Shown: positions 36,797 through 47,499 of the stretch, one piece after another
Layout: every line of letters starts with the position of its first letter
How positions within the stretch are numbered: position 1 is the stretch's first letter
Assembly: GCA_046290675.1 (NCBI GenBank)
Contig: JBKAHA010000016.1
Location: forward strand, 1-64,000
Reading direction: 5' to 3'
Length of the DNA stretch: 64,000 nt
Source: Aureliella sp046290675
GTDB taxonomy: Bacteria > Planctomycetota > Planctomycetia > Pirellulales > Pirellulaceae
Translations under genes and position numbers: made by a program
The notes under the pieces: model-generated
The model's database searches: none
Told to the model about the DNA's origin: nothing
What the model saw: the letters and a program-made list of their open reading frames with translations, nothing else

Positions 36797-37273
36797 CTAC
36801 AAAGAGATCCAATCGGATTGCCGCTTTAGGGCTGCCGTTCCTCGACCCGATTTCGATTTGGCGAGATGAGGGAGAACAAGCGACTTTTCGATTAGCTCGA
36901 GCAGTTCTTCTGGCTGGCCAGGAGATTCCATGCTGAAGGTTCCACCGTGGGCGGCTAGTTGCGGCGACCAATCCGCGTTGCCGGTCGGAATCAAGAATAC
37001 GATGGGCACGTCGCTGGCATGTTCGCCTTGTCGCAGTTCCTTTGCGAAGCTGCAGCCGCTCTCGAGTTGCTGGATTGAAAGTACGATCACGTCGAAGTCG
37101 CCTGAACGAATCGAGTCGATCGCGATATCGCGCGTCCGAGCCATGACAGCTTTGTAGCCTTGGGTGTCCAGTGCGGCTGCCATTGCAGTCAACATGAATG
37201 GATCCGTGTCGATCACGAGTACGGAGGCTCGATCGTCAGCACGAATAAGGCGGTTCGGTCGGTCCAAGCTCAT
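36797..37273 (-). CDS. Receiver-like protein lacking the phosphoacceptor aspartate
   Basis: 158 aa. The fold of a response-regulator receiver is clear: SVLVIDTDPFMLTAMAAALDTQGY with the acidic pair Asp22 and Asp24, then FDVIVLSIQQL where the phosphorylated Asp is expected, but Ser66 stands in its place, and IVFLIPTGN for beta-4. The conserved Lys of beta-5 also seems to be missing (TFSMESPGQ). It is therefore probably a pseudo-receiver acting by protein interaction. No output domain is present. AGGA precedes the ATG. It is followed downstream by the MORN gene on the same strand. Confidence 0.75.
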   Translation of the reverse strand: MSLDRPNRLIRADDRASVLVIDTDPFMLTAMAAALDTQGYKAVMARTRDIAIDSIRSGDFDVIVLSIQQLESGCSFAKELRQGEHASDVPIVFLIPTGNADWSPQLAAHGGTFSMESPGQPEELLELIEKSLVLPHLAKSKSGRGTAALKRQSDWISL

Positions 37274-37291
37274 GTTGGCATCCTGCGCATC

Positions 37292-37319
37292 GTCTTAGGT
37301 CTTAGGTCTTAGGTCTTAG
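37292..37319. repeat. 7-bp tandem repeat, four copies
   Basis: Four perfect copies of GTCTTAG occupy 37292-37319. The last copy contains the TAA stop codon of cysE (37316-37318), so slippage here could alter the end of the protein. It lies in the 42-base gap before the receiver-like gene. Confidence 0.9.
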
Positions 37320-38284
37320 ATTTGGTAATTGGCTTCCGGTGCCATGTCGTCAGGGACCCCGCCTCTCACCTTCAGATTCGGTTTCTCGAGGACAACGGTC
37401 GTCTGAGGGTTCACGGAGCTGGTGATCCAAACACTCGAGCCAATGACGCTATCGTGCCCAACGACCGTCTTGCCGCCCAGGATCGTGGCGTTGGCATAGA
37501 TCACGACTCGATCCTCAATCGTCGGGTGTCGCTTCTGCCCTCGAATCAGTTGGCCGTCTGCATCCGTGGGGAAGCTGAGTGCACCGAGGGTCACCCCTTG
37601 GTAGATCTTTACGTGCGCGCCGATCTCGCAGGTTTCCCCGATGACTACGCCAGTTCCGTGGTCAATAAAAAAATATTGGCCAATGGTGGCTCCAGGGTGA
37701 ATATCGATCCCAGTTTCCTTATGAGCCCATTCGGTCATCATCCTTGGGATAAAGGGAACGCCGAGGCGGAGCAGCTCATTGGCGATTCGGTAAACCGTGA
37801 TGGCTTCTAGACCGGGATAGCAGAAAATAATCTCGTCGCGGCTGATGACGGCTGGATCTCCCTCGTAGGCCGCATCGACGTCAGTCGCCAGCCACTGGCG
37901 GAGCCGCGGAATCTGCTCCATGAACTTAATGGCAATTGCCTGGCCCTTAGCTTCGTAGTCGACCTGGTTCTCGCAGTCGCTTTTCGCGTTCCGGAGGCGA
38001 TCGTCGTGCTGAAGCGCTCGGCCGATCTGCGTGGTCAACTTGTCGTGCAGGCCATCAATCAAGTTGCCGACGTGGTAAGTGACGTTGCCGATGTGCAGGC
38101 CTTCACGGCGACGGAAGCCGGGGTAGAGGATGTCGGTCAGGTCTGCGAGAACCGATACGACGACGTCGTACTTTGGGAGCGGACAGTGACCAAGGTGGTT
38201 AATTTGGTCATTTTCCGTGTAAGTGTCGACAATCGCTGCGGTGAGCTGCGGAAGGCCCTCTTTGAGCCGGACGTCTGATGCCAC
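37316..38284 (-). CDS. cysE: Serine O-acetyltransferase
   Basis: 322 aa, longer than the E. coli enzyme (273) and resembling the EpsC-like group. The C-terminal left-handed beta-helix is clear: DIHPGATIGQYFFIDHGTGVVIGETCEIGAHVKIYQGVTLGA, HPTIEDRVVIYANATILGG and VVGHDSVIGSSVWIT. Catalytic His residues lie in DIHPGA and FIDHGTG. It makes O-acetylserine for cysteine synthesis. The start is a GTG at 38284 with GGGAG about 9 bases upstream. The 170-residue N-terminal part is helical. Confidence 0.92.
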   Translation of the reverse strand: MASDVRLKEGLPQLTAAIVDTYTENDQINHLGHCPLPKYDVVVSVLADLTDILYPGFRRREGLHIGNVTYHVGNLIDGLHDKLTTQIGRALQHDDRLRNAKSDCENQVDYEAKGQAIAIKFMEQIPRLRQWLATDVDAAYEGDPAVISRDEIIFCYPGLEAITVYRIANELLRLGVPFIPRMMTEWAHKETGIDIHPGATIGQYFFIDHGTGVVIGETCEIGAHVKIYQGVTLGALSFPTDADGQLIRGQKRHPTIEDRVVIYANATILGGKTVVGHDSVIGSSVWITSSVNPQTTVVLEKPNLKVRGGVPDDMAPEANYQI

Positions 38285-38857
38285 TGCAAATCTCCCTGAG
38301 CTTGAGCTGGGTTTGCTCGACGTAAAGTGCTTTGTTAGTGCATCCCTGCGGGGCAGCTCCGCAACTACGAGGTGGCGTAGCTGCAGATGAGGATGTCGTC
38401 CTTATCACTGATTCGGCCGATGCAACAGGTCGAGACAGTGAATCCGGTGCGAGTGTCGCTACTCAGCTTATCACGCCTGTATGCACCAGATTACCCGTGA
38501 TACCTAGGCCGCAAGGTCCGCTTGCCTTCTTACGAGGTGGTTCCGATTGCATGGAAGATAGCTATTCGAATCGCTCGTGCGACGTTTTGTCACGCGCGCG
38601 GCGTAATGAAAGCATGTGGGGTGGTCTTAACAAATTCGGTTTACATAGCGATACTGACCGGACTTTCGTTCGGACGCTTACTTAATCATCCGATCTGTCG
38701 CAGGATAGACAGGTTTCGAGCCCCCAAGGCTCGTCTGATTGGCTTTCTGCGGCAACGATCATGGTTGGCTGGTGAGTTTTCACCGTGGACACGTCGATGT
38801 GGCGGGTCTCCGAGTTAAGAGGCTTTTCGGTCATCTCAAGGACAGCAGCGTAGGGCT
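38285..38857. other. Intergenic region upstream of the respiratory operon
   Basis: 573 bases between the divergent cysE and the complex III operon. It must hold the operon promoter; several AT-rich stretches occur around 38630-38690, but I cannot name a -35/-10 pair with confidence. Rightward frames at 38332-38685 and 38522-38818 lack start context and protein-like character and were not called. Confidence 0.4.
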
Positions 38858-39550
38858 ATGAATCGCTTTCTATTTCCGCGTTGGATTAATAAATTCCTTG
38901 GTCTTCTGGCACTATTCGCAATCGGTGGCGGTGGCTACGCGGGAGCGATGTTCATGGGGGCAACGGATGACGTGACCCTGAATCCGGGGTACCAGCCGAC
39001 TCAGCCGGTCCCGTTCAGTCACAAGATACACGCCGGCGAACTCAAAATGGATTGCCGGTATTGCCACGTGGGGGTTGAGAAGTCCGCTCATGCGTCGGTC
39101 CCGCCGACGGCAACGTGCATTAACTGTCATAGCCCCATCGGCCCTGAGGGGGCGCCAGCTTTGTCGGCGGTGCATCCAGCTAGCGAAAAGTTGCAGGCGG
39201 TGCATGAGAGCTGGGAGAGTGGCGAATCGGTGCCGTGGCTCAGGATTCACCGCTTGCCGGACTATGTGTATTTCAATCATTCGGCTCACGTGACGCGTGG
39301 TGTCAGTTGTGTGACTTGCCATGGTCGGATCGACACGATGGAGAAGGTTTACCAGGCTAAGGAGTTGTCTATGGCCTGGTGTATCGAGTGTCACAACAAT
39401 CCTGAGGAGCATATTCGTCCGGTCGAGTTCGTGACAAAGCTCGATTGGGAGCCAGCGGAAGGCGAGGGAACGAAAGCGGAGATTGGTCGGAAGCTGATCG
39501 AAGAGAAGGGTATTCATCCCAAGGCGAACTGCGCTGTCTGTCATCGGTAG
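38858..39550 (+). CDS. actA: Alternative complex III subunit ActA, pentaheme cytochrome c
   Basis: 230 aa. An uncleaved N-terminal helix (WINKFLGLLALFAIGGGGYAG) anchors the protein. Five CxxCH motifs follow (CRYCH, CINCH, CVTCH, CIECH, CAVCH), the count expected for ActA. Extra histidines such as FSHKIHAGE and FNHSAHVTRG may be distal ligands. It accepts electrons from the iron-sulfur and quinol module and passes them towards cytochrome c or the oxidase. First gene of the operon; AAGGA lies upstream of the ATG. Confidence 0.93.
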   Translation: MNRFLFPRWINKFLGLLALFAIGGGGYAGAMFMGATDDVTLNPGYQPTQPVPFSHKIHAGELKMDCRYCHVGVEKSAHASVPPTATCINCHSPIGPEGAPALSAVHPASEKLQAVHESWESGESVPWLRIHRLPDYVYFNHSAHVTRGVSCVTCHGRIDTMEKVYQAKELSMAWCIECHNNPEEHIRPVEFVTKLDWEPAEGEGTKAEIGRKLIEEKGIHPKANCAVCHR

Positions 39551-39615
39551 GCATTTCTGTTTGAGTTCGTTCGAGGGTTTTGCCCGACTCGGGCTGGAGT
39601 AAAAGGCTGTTGGCA

Positions 39616-42600
39616 ATGAAGTCAAATCAATTACCTGTCGTTGAAGCTGGTTCAAAGCCCTCTGAGGCTGCTGTGGGTGGTTCTGCTCGGATTGGTTACT
39701 GGCGAAGTGTGGGGCAGCTCGAGGGTTCTGCCGACTACGAGGAGTTCGCGCAGCGGGAGTTCCCGCAGGCTGCCTCCGAGTTCCCGGAGGGGGTTTCGCG
39801 ACGCGGTTGGTTGAAGTTGATGAGTGCTTCGCTGGCTCTCGCTGGTGCTGCTGGATGTCGGTACGGGCCGAATGAGATTGCATCTCTGGTGGTTCGGCCT
39901 GAGGATACGATCCCGGGGGTGCCGAAGCGGTATGCGTCGAGCTTTGAGCTGGCTGGGCGTGCTGTGCATTTGATGGTGACCAATATGGATGGTCGCCCGA
40001 TCAAGGTGGAAGGTAATCCTCATCACCCGTTAATGAAGGCGTCGGAGCCGAATGATCTTTCGGGTGGTAAGGAGCGATTTGCGAGTGCCGGTACCGACGC
40101 GTTTTCGCAGGGTTGTGTACTTGGCTTGTACGACCCTGATCGGACGCAAGCTGTTTATTCTCGCGGTGCGGAAGGGCTGGAGGAGTCGTCTTGGGAGGCG
40201 TTTGCTGAGTACGTCGGTGGGCGTGTTGGTGAATTGAAGGCTTCCCAGGGGCAGGGGTTGGCGGTGCTGGTGGCCCCCTCGTTGTCGCCGTCTGTAAATC
40301 GTTTGCTCGGCGAAGCTGTGAAGGCGTTGCCTGAGGCGATGCTGGTTTCGCATTCCTCGGTTGATATGTCGCAGCGCGATCGTGCTTGCGAGTTGGTCGC
40401 TGGGCAGCCTGCCGAGCTTCTGTACGACCTCGCCGGCGCGAAGGTGATTTGTAGTCTCGATTGTGACTTGCTGGGTAATGATCCGAATTCGGTCATCTAC
40501 TCACGCCAGTTTTCTCGGGGGCGTGATCCGAAGCCTGGCGAAATGAATCGGCTCTACTCGGTTGAGTCGACTTACACTGTGACCGGTGCAGCTGCGGATT
40601 CTCGATTGCCGCTGAAGAGCTCGCAGGTAGGTGCTTTTCTGGCTCGGCTGGAAAAGCGAGTTGACGAGTTGCTCGCAGGAGGGCAGGCGGTTGCTGAGTC
40701 CGAGGACGAGAAGGCTTTCGATGAGATAACCGTGTCTGAGCAGTTGGATCGGTTTGTTGAGGCGATGGCTGCGGATTTGGTTGGAAATCGCGGTGAAAGC
40801 GTCGTTGCGGTTGGGGCTCACCAGCCCTACGAGGCGCAGGTGGCAGGCCTGCGTTTGAATCAAAAGCTTGGTAACGAAGGTAAGTCTGTTCGCTTGATGC
40901 CGAGTCGCTCTTCGTTAGGTGTTGATGCTGTTGGTTTGTCCGCCCTGGTGGAGTCGCTCGAAGCCGGTTCGGTGACAGATGTTTGGGTGGTCGGTGAGAA
41001 CCCGGTCTATTCTGCCCCTGGGGGGCTGCCGCTAGCAGAGTCTCTCGGGAAGCTTGAAAACGTTGTTTATTTTGCGGAGTTTCTGGACGAGACAGCAGAT
41101 CGGTCTTCTTGGGTTTTGCCGCTGGCTCATCCGCTTGAGTCTTGGTCGGATGTTCGCGCTGTCGACGGGACCTATGGTGTTGGGCAGCCTCAGATTCTGC
41201 CGTTGTTAGGTGGTAAGAGCACGGTCGAGATCTTGTCGCTAGTGCTCGGAGCAGATAAGTCGGGCGAGGACGTCGTTCGTGAGACTGCGGCCAGTATTGC
41301 GTCCGGTGAGTTGGATTCGCGTGCTTGGCGGGAGATCTTGCACGTCGGATTCGCAGAGGGCACGAGCGTTGAGCCTCTTGCTTTCACGAGTGTGGATGCT
41401 CCGTCGCCGATGGGTGAATTGACGCCGGGTGAGATTAGTCCAGACGATATTGAGGTTGTTGTTTCGGTTAGTGATACGCTGTACGACGGTCGCTTCGCGA
41501 AGAACGTTTGGATGCAGGAGTTGCCCCAGGCGATGACGAAAATCGTTTGGGATAACGCGGCGATTATCGGTCCGAAGACTGCCGAGGCGCTGGGCCTGAA
41601 GCTGAACCACGGTCCGAAGGGGATGACCGAGAAAATCAAGTTGCGGATCGGGGATCGGTCGGTTGTGTTGCCAGTGTTTATTATGCCTGGTCAGGCTGCT
41701 GGTTCGATTACGGTGCACATGGGATATGGGCGTGTCTGCCGAGATGAGGCGGTTGACAGCAATGAGCAGGCGGTCGTGGGGGTTAATGTCGCACCGCTGC
41801 GAGGTTCGGACAATGGACAGATTCTGACTGGAGTTGATGCAGCTGCGACGTCTCTTCCGGTCAAGCTTGCGACCACTCAGGATCACTTTGCAATCGATAA
41901 TGGGTTGCTGGATATCAAGACCGGTGACGGCTTGGATATCACTCGTGAGCGTGCTGCGATTCTTGTTCGTGAAGGCACGGTCGAGCAGATCGAAGAGGGT
42001 GGCCATGATTTTGTGGAGCACTTAGGCACTCACCATCCAAAGCTTGAGTCGCTTTGGGAGGAGCCGATTGATGTGTTCGAACGGGACCCGACTGTTCCGA
42101 ATCAGTGGGCGATGACGGTGGACTTGAATAAGTGCACTGGCTGTAATGCGTGTGTGATTGCCTGTCAGGCTGAGAATAATATTCCTGTTGTTGGTAAAGA
42201 GCAGGTGAGTCGTGGCCGCGAGATGCATTGGATTCGTATCGACCGGTATTTCCGCGGGGATGTCGACACCCCGAAGATTGTGAATCAGCCGGTTGCTTGC
42301 GTTCATTGTGAAACGGCTCCTTGCGAGCAGGTATGCCCCGTGGCTGCTACGGTCCACACTGAGGAGGGTATCAATGCGATGGCTTATAACCGTTGTATTG
42401 GGACCCGGTACTGTGCGAATAACTGTCCCTACAAAGTGCGACGGTTTAACTACTTCAATTACAACACGGAGTATGGCTACTTCTATGGGTGGCAGCAGCG
42501 CGGCAAGCTGGAAGAGGCGAGCCGAAAGCTGCAGCAGTTGGTGTTGAACCCAGAAGTCTCGGTTCGTGGCCGGGGTGTGATGGAGAAGTGCACCTACTGC

Positions 42601-42984
42601 ATCCAGAAAGTCCAGCAGGGCAAGATTGCTGCCAGAGCGGAAGGGCGTCCGATCGAGGATGGCGAGGTCAAAACGGCTTGCCAGGAAGCTTGTGCGACAC
42701 AGGCGATCGTCTTTGGCGACAAGAACGATCCGAATAGTAAGGTGTCGAAGCTTCAGCAGGATCCGCGGGCTTATGCGATGCTAGCAGAGTTGAATATCAA
42801 GCCTCGAACGCTTTATCTGGCACGAGTTCGGAATACGCATCCGCGTCTGATGACGGTCGAGCAGCGGGAAGACGCTCACCATGGTCATGGCGACCACGGC
42901 GATCATGGTGAATCTGGGCACACCGATGGTGAGCACGGTGCGGAGGCGCACGAAGGTGAGAGCCACGCAGCAGAATCGCATTAA
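39616..42984 (+). CDS. actB: Alternative complex III subunit ActB, molybdopterin-like plus iron-sulfur protein
   Basis: About 1122 aa from the ATG at 39616. A Tat-type leader (SRRGWLKLMSASLALAGAAGC) begins near residue 60. The large N-terminal part resembles a molybdopterin oxidoreductase that in ActB does not bind the cofactor. The C-terminal ferredoxin part has four cysteine clusters: CTGCNACVIAC (about 840), CVHCETAPCEQVCP (about 895), CIGTRYCANNCPYK (about 927) and CTYCIQ (about 993), suited to cubane clusters. The last 40 residues are His-rich (AHHGHGDHGDHGESGHTDGE). Both ActB halves are on one polypeptide, as in other ACIII. It lies 65 bases after actA. Confidence 0.94.
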   Translation: MKSNQLPVVEAGSKPSEAAVGGSARIGYWRSVGQLEGSADYEEFAQREFPQAASEFPEGVSRRGWLKLMSASLALAGAAGCRYGPNEIASLVVRPEDTIPGVPKRYASSFELAGRAVHLMVTNMDGRPIKVEGNPHHPLMKASEPNDLSGGKERFASAGTDAFSQGCVLGLYDPDRTQAVYSRGAEGLEESSWEAFAEYVGGRVGELKASQGQGLAVLVAPSLSPSVNRLLGEAVKALPEAMLVSHSSVDMSQRDRACELVAGQPAELLYDLAGAKVICSLDCDLLGNDPNSVIYSRQFSRGRDPKPGEMNRLYSVESTYTVTGAAADSRLPLKSSQVGAFLARLEKRVDELLAGGQAVAESEDEKAFDEITVSEQLDRFVEAMAADLVGNRGESVVAVGAHQPYEAQVAGLRLNQKLGNEGKSVRLMPSRSSLGVDAVGLSALVESLEAGSVTDVWVVGENPVYSAPGGLPLAESLGKLENVVYFAEFLDETADRSSWVLPLAHPLESWSDVRAVDGTYGVGQPQILPLLGGKSTVEILSLVLGADKSGEDVVRETAASIASGELDSRAWREILHVGFAEGTSVEPLAFTSVDAPSPMGELTPGEISPDDIEVVVSVSDTLYDGRFAKNVWMQELPQAMTKIVWDNAAIIGPKTAEALGLKLNHGPKGMTEKIKLRIGDRSVVLPVFIMPGQAAGSITVHMGYGRVCRDEAVDSNEQAVVGVNVAPLRGSDNGQILTGVDAAATSLPVKLATTQDHFAIDNGLLDIKTGDGLDITRERAAILVREGTVEQIEEGGHDFVEHLGTHHPKLESLWEEPIDVFERDPTVPNQWAMTVDLNKCTGCNACVIACQAENNIPVVGKEQVSRGREMHWIRIDRYFRGDVDTPKIVNQPVACVHCETAPCEQVCPVAATVHTEEGINAMAYNRCIGTRYCANNCPYKVRRFNYFNYNTEYGYFYGWQQRGKLEEASRKLQQLVLNPEVSVRGRGVMEKCTYCIQKVQQGKIAARAEGRPIEDGEVKTACQEACATQAIVFGDKNDPNSKVSKLQQDPRAYAMLAELNIKPRTLYLARVRNTHPRLMTVEQREDAHHGHGDHGDHGESGHTDGEHGAEAHEGESHAAESH

Positions 42985-43153
42985 CTTGTGTCGGGATTAT
43001 CCACCTGGCTTCGGTTGGGTGGGATTGGCTCTCCGTAAGTTGCGGTTGAAGTCAGAGATGTTTTGAAAAGTCGGAAGCGGATGGCAGCCGATGGGCTGGA
43101 GCTTCGGGCGGAATAGATACGATCATTTTGAAATCACTGAAACTGGCAGGCTC

Positions 43154-44566
<1,413 letters not shown>

Positions 44567-44631
44567 TCCGGTTGTTCGAACTGTTTTCCGTTAGAACTGA
44601 TTTTGTCCTTGGTGCGTCCTCGGGTTGATTC

Positions 44632-46125
44632 ATGAGCGATCCAAAACCGAAAAAAGCTACTTCATCCGAACCGAAATCTCACGGTTGGATGGCCGAGTAT
44701 GACGACGAGAATAAGCTACTCGATGCGTGCCGGAAGGTTCGGGATTCCGGGTATACGCAGACCGATGCGTTCGCCCCCTTTCCGATTCACGGAATCGACG
44801 AAGCGCTCGGCATCAAGCCGACTGTGTTGCCATGGTTCTCGTTCTGTGCCGGAATTACGGGAACCACGATCGCGATCTCGATGCAGATCTGGATGAATGC
44901 GATCGACTATCCGTACATCATCTCTGGCAAACCCTACATCAGTTTGCCGGCGTTTATCCCCGTTGCTTTCGAGCTAACGGTTCTGTTCGCTGCATTCACG
45001 ACGGTTTTTGCAATGCTCGGGTTGAATGGGCTGCCGAAGTTCAGCAATCCTGTGTTCACCAATCCCCGATTTGATCGTGCGACCGACGATCGTTTCTTCT
45101 TGTGGATTGACGCGAGCGACAAGTACTTCAACTCAGATAAGGTGCGAAGCCTTTTAGGTGAGACAGGTGCTCTTGAGGTGGAGGAAGTTCGCGAGGACAA
45201 CAGCTCTTCCGAAGTGCCCAAGAAGCTCATTATTGCCATCCTGACGGGGATCGCGGCGAGCCTAATACCGGGCACCATTATTCTGAACATGCGGAACTCG
45301 AAGAGCTCGCAATCGCGATTCCACGTGTTCTTCGACATGGACTACCAGCCGAAGAGGAAAACGCAGACATCGACGACCCTGTTTGCCGACGGGCGAGTGC
45401 AGAGACCGCCGGTGCCGGGCACGGTCGCTTTTGGCGAACTGGACAACGGGGACGCATACTATTTGGGGTATGACCCAGATGTCGTCGCAGATGCTCGGGA
45501 GACGCAGACGACCTTCGTTAGTTTCCAAGAGGATGGTGCTGACCCAGGTGCGGATGCCGCCGCCACCGGAGATCTGAATCTGCCATGGATTGAAGAGTTT
45601 CCCGAAGGCGTGGTTACGGATGCCATGTTCAATCTTGGTAAACTGAAGTTTGAGCAAAATTGCTCGGTATGCCACGGTTACGCGGGCTACGGTGACGGTC
45701 TCGTCTCTCAAAGGGCGGCCAGCCTAGCGCAAGGCTATTGGGTACTTCCAACCAGCCTCCATGAGGCTCGGATTCAGGCTCAGCCCGTTGGGCGAATCTA
45801 CTACACGATCGCGAATGGCAAAGGGAAGATGGGCGGCTACGGTGCTTCCCTAAATCCAAAAGAACGCTGGGCGGTAGTACTCTACGTGCGGGCACTGCAA
45901 CGAAGTCAGAATGCGAAGGCATCAGATGTCCCGGGCGGTGTCTCAATTGACGGCTTAGCTGGCAATGATGAATCTCAGGCAGAGCCTGCGGAGGAAGCCG
46001 CCGAGGGGGAAACCACAGACCTCCCAGCCTCGGAGGTTGATTCAACCTCCGAGGCTGGCGACGCGACATCCGCTGAGGCCGAATCGGGCCAGAGCGATGA
46101 AGAATCGACAGTAGAAGATAAGTAA
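44632..46125 (+). CDS. actD/actE: Fused ActD-ActE protein of alternative complex III (DUF3341 plus cytochrome c)
   Basis: 497 aa. The first 190 residues form ActD (DUF3341): MAEYDDENKLLDACRKVRDSGY and FPIHGIDEALGI, with two helices (VLPWFSFCAGITGTTIAI; FIPVAFELTVLFAAFTTVFAML). A third helix at about 197-217 (IIAILTGIAASLIPGTIIL) leads into a periplasmic ActE-type cytochrome c domain with CSVCH at 344-348 and a likely Met ligand in GKMGGYG. An acidic tail of about 60 residues ends the protein. In most described complexes ActD and ActE are separate; here they are continuous without a stop. It would link the membrane arm to a monoheme electron exit. Confidence 0.9.
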   Translation: MSDPKPKKATSSEPKSHGWMAEYDDENKLLDACRKVRDSGYTQTDAFAPFPIHGIDEALGIKPTVLPWFSFCAGITGTTIAISMQIWMNAIDYPYIISGKPYISLPAFIPVAFELTVLFAAFTTVFAMLGLNGLPKFSNPVFTNPRFDRATDDRFFLWIDASDKYFNSDKVRSLLGETGALEVEEVREDNSSSEVPKKLIIAILTGIAASLIPGTIILNMRNSKSSQSRFHVFFDMDYQPKRKTQTSTTLFADGRVQRPPVPGTVAFGELDNGDAYYLGYDPDVVADARETQTTFVSFQEDGADPGADAAATGDLNLPWIEEFPEGVVTDAMFNLGKLKFEQNCSVCHGYAGYGDGLVSQRAASLAQGYWVLPTSLHEARIQAQPVGRIYYTIANGKGKMGGYGASLNPKERWAVVLYVRALQRSQNAKASDVPGGVSIDGLAGNDESQAEPAEEAAEGETTDLPASEVDSTSEAGDATSAEAESGQSDEESTVEDK

Positions 46126-46193
46126 GAGAGCGTGGAACTCAGTGTAGGGTTCTCAGTTGAGTTGGTTTGACTCAGAAACGATCAGGTAGCCTG

Positions 46194-47435
46194 ATGGCAT
46201 CGACTATTCCTAACGACAATGTGACGCTTCCTGCAAGCTGGCGAGGCATGGCGCCTCTTCTCTTGGCTGCTGGATGCATTTGTATCATGGTCAGCATTGG
46301 GCTGTGCTTCTTCGCGTCCGGCGGTGAAAGCCGTGCCGAGAGTTTGAGCATTTTCTGCCGTTCTTACCTAGCCAATTACATGTTCTGCCTGAGCATCTGC
46401 CTCGGGGCGTTGTTCTTTGTGATGGTGCAACACTTAGTCAGGGCTGGTTGGAGCGCGTCGATTCGTCGTTTGGCGGAACTCCTCGCGTTCACGATCCCTT
46501 GGTGGGCGTTGTTGTTTGCCCCTGTGTTGGTCATGGTGATTTTCACCAACGAGACTTACCTTTACCCATGGAATGCTGGTGAGGGTGGAAACCTTCCTTC
46601 GATTGTCAAAGAGAAGCTTCCTTATCTGAATCCACTTTGGTTTACGATCCGCATCGCTGTTTACTTCGGCGTGTGGATTGTTGCTGCAAGGACGTTCTTT
46701 TCCTGGAGCCGACAGCAAGACGAATCCGGCGATGCGGCGATCACTTTGAAATCGCAGAAGTGGTCTGGCCCGATGATTATGATTTTCGCCCTGGCGGTCA
46801 ATTTCGGCGCGTTCGACATCATGATGTCGACCGATCCTGCGTGGTTCAGCACGATTTACGGTGTGTACCTTTTCGCAGCAAGCATGCTTAGCTTCTTTGC
46901 GTTCATGATCTTGATTTGCTTCATGCTGCAAAGGAGCGGAAGGATCGAGAAGCTCGTCACCACCGAACACTTCCACGACATGTCGAAGTTCCAATTTGGG
47001 TTTATCGTGTTCTGGGGTTACATCGCGTTCTCTCAGTTTCTTCTGTACTGGTACGGAAATATTCCTGAGGAAACGACCTGGTACAAGCATCGCATGGAGC
47101 ACGGGTGGCAGTGGATTGGATTGCTGCTGATCGCATTCCATTTCGCCATTCCATTCCTCGGGACGATGTCACGGCACATGCGGCGTCGCAAAGCCGTTAT
47201 GGCGTTCTGGGCCGCCTTCATTTTGGTCGTCCATTGGATGGATATGCTATTCTTGGTGATGCCAACGGAGTCCATTTCCGTCACGGGAATGATGATCGTC
47301 GGTCACTTAGTTTGTTGGGTTGGTATGGTAAGCCTGTTTGTTGCATTCTTCCTGATGCGTGTTGGCGAAACACCTATCGTGGCGGTCAAGGATCCATGGC
47401 TCCCTGACGCTTTGGCGTACCAGGTTGGCCCCTAA
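46194..47435 (+). CDS. actF: Alternative complex III subunit ActF, NrfD-like membrane protein
   Basis: About 413 aa from the ATG at 46194 (a TTG at 46167 is also in frame). About ten hydrophobic helices are present. TIPWWALLFAPVLVM, YLNPLWFTIRIAVYFGVWI, MMSTDPAWFSTIYGVYLFA and FSQFLLYWYGNIPEETTWY are typical of ActF. It is the second NrfD-like subunit and is thought not to bind quinol. Follows the ActDE gene after 68 bases. Confidence 0.92.
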   Translation: MASTIPNDNVTLPASWRGMAPLLLAAGCICIMVSIGLCFFASGGESRAESLSIFCRSYLANYMFCLSICLGALFFVMVQHLVRAGWSASIRRLAELLAFTIPWWALLFAPVLVMVIFTNETYLYPWNAGEGGNLPSIVKEKLPYLNPLWFTIRIAVYFGVWIVAARTFFSWSRQQDESGDAAITLKSQKWSGPMIMIFALAVNFGAFDIMMSTDPAWFSTIYGVYLFAASMLSFFAFMILICFMLQRSGRIEKLVTTEHFHDMSKFQFGFIVFWGYIAFSQFLLYWYGNIPEETTWYKHRMEHGWQWIGLLLIAFHFAIPFLGTMSRHMRRRKAVMAFWAAFILVVHWMDMLFLVMPTESISVTGMMIVGHLVCWVGMVSLFVAFFLMRVGETPIVAVKDPWLPDALAYQVGP

Positions 47436-47499
47436 GGCTTGGTTTGAGAGCGACATTGGACGGCCGCAAGGCGTTATTGCACGAGTTTGAGCTTCAAAA

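Noticed and set aside
38332..38818. Two rightward frames (117 and 98 codons) upstream of actA
   Set aside because: No ribosome site, no recognisable motif, and they lie where the operon promoter is expected.
38912..39883. 323-codon leftward frame opposite actA
   Set aside because: Antisense of a clear pentaheme cytochrome; Arg/His/Pro-rich shadow.
46434..47141. 235-codon leftward frame opposite actF
   Set aside because: Antisense shadow of a membrane protein, rich in charged residues; no homology seen.
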